A DNA stretch of 64,000 bases, from NCBI GenBank assembly GCA_944326085.1, contig CALVCL010000006.1, forward strand, positions 1-64,000. Reading direction: 5' to 3'. Under the pieces are notes generated by a model. It worked only from the letters and a program-made list of their open reading frames with translations. It did no database searches and was not told the DNA's origin. Made by a program: the position numbers and the translations under genes. This document shows positions 62,141 through 64,000 of this stretch, piece by piece; position 1 is the stretch's first letter; every line of letters begins with the position of its first letter. The stretch is from an uncultured Tidjanibacter sp. GTDB taxonomy: Bacteria; Bacteroidota; Bacteroidia; Bacteroidales; Rikenellaceae.

Positions 62141-62965
62141 CTACTGTGCCACGAAAATATATGTCACCGTGCCGTGCTGACGCACAGGTGCCGATGGATC
62201 GACATTGAAATGCGACCTTTTGACCGTAGCCAATGCAGACGACACCATGCAATAATCATCCACAGACATCGCTTTGTTGACATCGGCAGCAATGACATCG
62301 CCGTTGCGACTGACTTCTATGTCAACCACCACCCGTCCGCCACCAGAACATTTGTATGCCGGCACCGGCATACGCACAGCATGTCGTAAAGGACGTGCAA
62401 GTGAAAACGACACCGTGACTCCGCCCGAAATCTTGCTGTCGCGCGGGACGTTGCCGTCCTCCTGCGGCACAGGTACAGATATTGCCGCCAGCATCTGCTG
62501 ATATTCGGCACCGTTGCGCCCCATCGCCTCCAAAACCTCGTCAGACTGTTCTACAAGTTCGCGTGTTTCCTCGCTCAACTCTCCGGCATTCTCATTGGAC
62601 ACGGCATTATGCACCTCGCCGAAATCCTGCTCCAGACCGTTGTTCAGCAGATCATTCATCATCTGTGCCCGTTCCAGCTCCTGGCGGAGTCGTGCAATCT
62701 CTTCGGCCTGCTCTCGAAAATCCATGACCACAATGTCGTTTTCAACACGCGGCTGCATAATTATTTTGGAAAACAAGAATATAATCGCAGCAACAAGATA
62801 TATTACCGCCGTTATGCAAATAGGCTCGCGATGGTCGTAAATCCATTCGCCGGCATCACGTTTGCGCTTCTTCTCGAAAGGCAGCCGAATCTCAGGAGGC
62901 GGCCCCGCCGGAACCCCCCACTCCAATTTTCCACCATTGTCTTCCCCTGTATGGTTATTTGCCAT
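62141..62965 (-). CDS. TonB-like inner-membrane protein with coiled-coil periplasmic region
   Basis: 274 residues. A Pro- and charge-rich cytoplasmic N-terminus, one membrane helix (ICITAVIYLVAAIIFLFSKIIM, residues ~50-71), then a Glu/Gln-rich helical stretch (about 85-150) and a C-terminal domain with GGRVVVDIEVSRNGDVIAADV and VTYIFVAQ. The last domain resembles the C-terminal domain of TonB/TolA-like energy transducers, where a Pro-rich linker is replaced here by a predicted coiled coil. ExbB/ExbD genes are not nearby. It could be an accessory TonB or an unrelated anchor protein. Confidence 0.6.
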   Translation of the reverse strand: MANNHTGEDNGGKLEWGVPAGPPPEIRLPFEKKRKRDAGEWIYDHREPICITAVIYLVAAIIFLFSKIIMQPRVENDIVVMDFREQAEEIARLRQELERAQMMNDLLNNGLEQDFGEVHNAVSNENAGELSEETRELVEQSDEVLEAMGRNGAEYQQMLAAISVPVPQEDGNVPRDSKISGGVTVSFSLARPLRHAVRMPVPAYKCSGGGRVVVDIEVSRNGDVIAADVNKAMSVDDYCMVSSALATVKRSHFNVDPSAPVRQHGTVTYIFVAQ

Positions 62966-63106
62966 ATGCGCTACTACTGCTTAATCCGACGGGCCGCGCA
63001 AATCGCTAGCCAGTCATTCCCCATGTATCCGAAGCAATCATTTTCTTATAATGCATTATTTTGCTACGGATTAGAGGCAAAAGTACGTATTCTTCCGAAA
63101 AATTAA

Positions 63107-63114
63107 TACCTTTG
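63107..63114 (+). promoter_or_regulatory. -7 box of lpxC
   Basis: TACCTTTG matches the consensus and lies 28 bp before the lpxC ATG. No clear -33 element. Confidence 0.5.
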
Positions 63115-63142
63115 CAGTCAAAAATTAACCGATACTTAAACT

Positions 63143-64000
63143 ATGGCTGACAACCAGCATACCCTCAACTCGCCGATATCTTTCACAGGCAGGGGACTTC
63201 ATACAGGAATGCCGTCACACATGACAGTGCTTCCTGCGCCAGAGAATACAGGCATAATATTCCGCCGTACAGACATCGAAGGACAACCAGAAATACCAGC
63301 ATCTGCCGATTATGTAACCGACACATCCCGCGGCACTACAATCGAAAAAGGCAATGCAAAGGTATGCACTATCGAACACATAATGTCGGCCCTGTGGTCG
63401 CTCGGTGTCGATAACGCCATCATCGAGATAGACGCACCCGAAACCCCCATCATGGACGGCTCGGCAAAAGATTTCGCCGAAACAATCAAGGTCACAGGCC
63501 TCGCCAAACAGAATGCTGCACGCCAATACTATGAGGTTCGCGAACCCATAGAATTCAACTATCCCGACAAAGGTTCGTCCATAGTAATTTATCCAGACAG
63601 CAAGTTCAGTGTATCGGTACATGTCGACTACAATTCGCGCGTTGTCAACAACCAGTACGCCACCTTCTCCGAGGAAGACGATTTCGCAAATGAAATAGCG
63701 CCTTGCCGCACATTTGTATTCATGCACGAACTCGAACCGCTGCTTGCCGCAAACCTCATCAAGGGCGGCGACCTCGACAACGCAATAGTAGTTGCCGAGA
63801 ATGAAGTAAGCGAAGAGGAAGTCGCACGCCTTGCAAAGGTATTCAACAAGGCAGATATCAAGATAACCAACGGATATGTCAACAACCTACAGCTACGCTT
63901 CATCAACGAAATCGCACGGCACAAGCTGCTCGACATACTCGGCGACCTCGCCCTGCTCGGCATGAGGATAAAAGGCCGTGTAATGGCAACCCGTCCAGGT
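63143..64000 (+). CDS. lpxC: UDP-3-O-acyl-N-acetylglucosamine deacetylase (partial, cut by window end)
   Basis: 286 codons from the ATG at 63143 to the last base, with no stop in the window. ISFTGRGLHTGMP is the N-terminal LpxC motif with the first conserved residues. CTIEHIMSALWSLGVDNAIIEI holds the zinc-ligand His, and PIMDGSAKDFAE follows. Near the end KGGDLDNAIVVAENEVSEEEVARL and EIARHKLLDILGDLALLG carry the remaining His and Asp ligands. It makes the first committed step of lipid A synthesis. In Bacteroidota lpxC is often fused to fabZ; the fusion cannot be tested here because the 3' end is missing. Confidence 0.95.
   Translation, partial: MADNQHTLNSPISFTGRGLHTGMPSHMTVLPAPENTGIIFRRTDIEGQPEIPASADYVTDTSRGTTIEKGNAKVCTIEHIMSALWSLGVDNAIIEIDAPETPIMDGSAKDFAETIKVTGLAKQNAARQYYEVREPIEFNYPDKGSSIVIYPDSKFSVSVHVDYNSRVVNNQYATFSEEDDFANEIAPCRTFVFMHELEPLLAANLIKGGDLDNAIVVAENEVSEEEVARLAKVFNKADIKITNGYVNNLQLRFINEIARHKLLDILGDLALLGMRIKGRVMATRPG

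Overview
The window reads as chromosome of a gut-type Bacteroidota, order Bacteroidales. Three things support this: repeated TAnnTTTG promoter boxes (several with a TTTG 19-20 bp upstream), near absence of Shine-Dalgarno sites, and family content (DUF5689 lipoproteins, carboxynorspermidine synthase, FTCD-type histidine degradation). Menaquinone genes of the futalosine route (mqnB, mqnC, mqnD) together with much peptide and histidine catabolism point away from Bacteroides proper and would fit an Alistipes/Rikenellaceae-like organism. That genus-level guess is inference. 

Positions 1 to about 12.95 kb are a genomic island. It opens with the 3' end of a primase-like gene, a candidate oriT (15-bp perfect inverted repeat) and a MobV-family relaxase. 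This is the usual order of Bacteroidales mobilizable elements, whose integrase would lie left of the window. The relaxase is followed by strongly AT-rich cargo: a 958-aa protein with Sel1/TPR-like repeats, a phospholipase-D-family protein, a Schlafen-type AlbA_2/HATPase protein, an XRE regulator with four phased TYATARCGGA boxes upstream, McrB and McrC. A GNAT acetyltransferase, a small membrane protein and a frameshifted Cys-rich gene close the island. The cargo looks like a defence island. The combination PLD + AlbA_2 + XRE + McrBC, plus the large orphan repeat protein, is the best candidate here for an incompletely described system. 

From about 13.0 kb to 64 kb the sequence is core chromosome. 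13.0-19.4 kb holds a SulP transporter, a DMT transporter, an ion channel-like protein, tRNA-Asp, an HxlR-controlled flavodoxin/SnoaL pair, an HD hydrolase and a likely free-standing small RNA. 19.4-31.8 kb holds housekeeping genes (M20 peptidases, glmM, a nucleoside phosphorylase, thrS-infC, pdxA, an rRNA methylase, glutaminyl cyclase, serS, ferredoxin). infC appears to start at an AUA codon. 31.9-36.7 kb holds mqnC, carboxynorspermidine synthase, thiN, mqnB and mqnD. 

36.8-41.3 kb is a peptide-use cluster (OPT transporter, PepT, an exported C1 aminopeptidase). 41.4-49.5 kb has glycerate kinase and the operon ftcD-hutU-hutH-hutI, which degrades histidine to glutamate with transfer of the formimino carbon to folate; each junction carries a GC-rich hairpin. 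49.7-64 kb has a MATE pump, era and obg, an outer-membrane barrel with two paralogous DUF5689 lipoproteins, argS, a SLOG/YgbA pair, a K+/H+ antiporter, a TonB-like protein and the start of lpxC, cut by the window end.
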